A stretch of 35,988 bases of DNA from an uncultured Hyphomicrobiales bacterium. Lineage in GTDB: Bacteria; Pseudomonadota; Alphaproteobacteria; Rhizobiales; Hyphomicrobiaceae. Made by a program: the position numbers and the translations under genes. The notes under the pieces are model-generated. The model was not told where the DNA came from, ran no database searches, and saw only the letters and a list, made by a program, of their open reading frames with translations. This document shows, in pieces, positions 35,247 to 35,988 of the stretch. The stretch spans positions 1-35,988 of the forward strand of contig CADEEC010000015.1 of the NCBI GenBank assembly GCA_902826255.1, in the 5' to 3' direction. Within the stretch, counting starts at the first letter, position 1; each line of letters starts with the position of its first letter.

Positions 35247-35988
35247 ATGATCATGCGTCGTGTTAGCCTGACCCTCCTGACTTTGTGCCTCGCCACCCCA
35301 GTCTTTGCTCAGTCCCACACCTATCCGGAATGGGCGGCCAAATCCTTCGGCCGGAGCAGCGGCGGCGGCGGTGTCGGCATGCCGCCGTCCAGCTGGTGGT
35401 CCGATGACGAGGACGAGAAGGAGGCACGGCGTCCCTTCGGCGAGAAGGTGCGCGACGGCGGTGGGCGGCCGTATGTCAGCCCGCAAGCGCCTCCGATCGT
35501 CGATTTCAACCACGGCTATGCCCCCAACTCGATCGTGATCGATGCTGGCGCCCGCCGCCTCTACTACGTGCTCGCAGGCAACCGCGCCTATGCCTACCAG
35601 ATCGGCGTCGGCCGCGAAGGCTTCGGCTGGTCCGGGACCGAGAAGGTGACCCGCAAGCAGGCCTGGCCCGACTGGCATCCGCCCAAGGAGATGCGCGAGC
35701 GCGATCCGAGCCTGCCTGAGAAAATGACGGGCGGCGTGCGCAATCCGCTCGGGGCCACTGCCATGTACCTCGGCAACACGTTGTATCGTATCCACGGCAC
35801 CAACGATGCGCGTTCCATCGGGCGTGCGCAGTCGTCCGGCTGCTTCCGCATGATGAATGCGTCTGCGGTGCACCTGTCGCAGATGACGCAGATCGGCACC
35901 ACCGTGACGGTCGTGAAGTCCCTGCCGCGCGGGCCGCGCATCAGCCGCGCGCCGCAATCGGAGAATCGGCCCGTTCTGGTGAATACCG
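35247..35988 (+). CDS. L,D-transpeptidase (YkuD family), partial at the right edge
   Basis: The frame is open from the ATG at 35247 to the window edge, giving 247 residues without a stop. A Sec signal peptide spans about residues 1-21 (cleavage after VFA). A Gly/Ser/Pro and acidic spacer leads to a YkuD domain from about residue 93. The catalytic pocket is visible: RIHGTND (H183) and SSGCFRM with C199 as the nucleophile. L,D-transpeptidases make 3-3 cross-links in peptidoglycan or anchor proteins to it, in the periplasm; they are abundant in Hyphomicrobiales. The conserved domain is essentially complete, so only the C-terminal tail is lost. It is transcribed away from the TRAP cluster. Confidence 0.9.
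   Translation, partial: MIMRRVSLTLLTLCLATPVFAQSHTYPEWAAKSFGRSSGGGGVGMPPSSWWSDDEDEKEARRPFGEKVRDGGGRPYVSPQAPPIVDFNHGYAPNSIVIDAGARRLYYVLAGNRAYAYQIGVGREGFGWSGTEKVTRKQAWPDWHPPKEMRERDPSLPEKMTGGVRNPLGATAMYLGNTLYRIHGTNDARSIGRAQSSGCFRMMNASAVHLSQMTQIGTTVTVVKSLPRGPRISRAPQSENRPVLVNT

Overview
The window is GC-rich and densely coding, with almost every gene on the minus strand. Gene content suggests an alphaproteobacterium of the Hyphomicrobiales (Rhizobiales) type: a TrcR/DUF1013 cell-cycle regulator, liv-type and TRAP transporters, a cox-like molybdenum hydroxylase cluster, a periplasmic L,D-transpeptidase and a REP-type GC-rich inverted repeat. This is inferred from gene content; no rRNA or marker-gene comparison was possible.

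Region 1 (1-24131) is a leftward run of about 18 genes with very short gaps or overlaps, preceded by an AraC-type regulator and a divergent liv-type binding protein. In transcription order it reads: livH, livM, livG, a LivF ATPase fused to a Tm-1-like (UPF0261) domain, a TIM-barrel 'phosphoenolpyruvate hydrolase-like' enzyme, a giant flotillin with 44-residue repeats, three tandem SRPBCC proteins, the FAD, 2Fe-2S and Mo subunits of a molybdenum hydroxylase (the Mo subunit is split into two ORFs), a MoxR/CoxD ATPase, a CoxE-like VWA protein, an AHL-lactonase-like metallohydrolase, and an SMP-30/isochorismatase fusion. After a 155-base gap come the binding protein and permeases of a peptide-type (Dpp) ABC importer, which runs off the left edge. 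The set looks like an uptake-plus-catabolism locus: two ABC importers, a hydroxylase with its maturation ATPase pair, and lactone- and amide-type hydrolases. The substrate cannot be read from the sequence.

Region 2 (24132-25810) holds a double-hairpin terminator, the trcR gene (leftward) and a MaoC-type hydratase (rightward). The 343-base gap between the two genes carries a 20-bp near-palindrome.

Region 3 (25823-34864) is a second leftward catabolic locus. In transcription order it reads: TRAP transporter (dctP, a hairpin, dctQ, dctM), a bifunctional FAD monooxygenase/OYE-type reductase of the 2-aminobenzoyl-CoA monooxygenase/reductase (salicylyl-CoA 5-hydroxylase) type, a short-chain dehydrogenase with a problematic 5' end, a crotonase-fold protein, a REP-like inverted repeat, and a benzoate/2-aminobenzoate-CoA ligase. 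This fits CoA-dependent aerobic degradation of anthranilate or a related aromatic acid imported by the TRAP system.

Region 4 (34865-35988) holds a 382-base divergent intergenic region and the start of an L,D-transpeptidase gene that is cut by the right edge.
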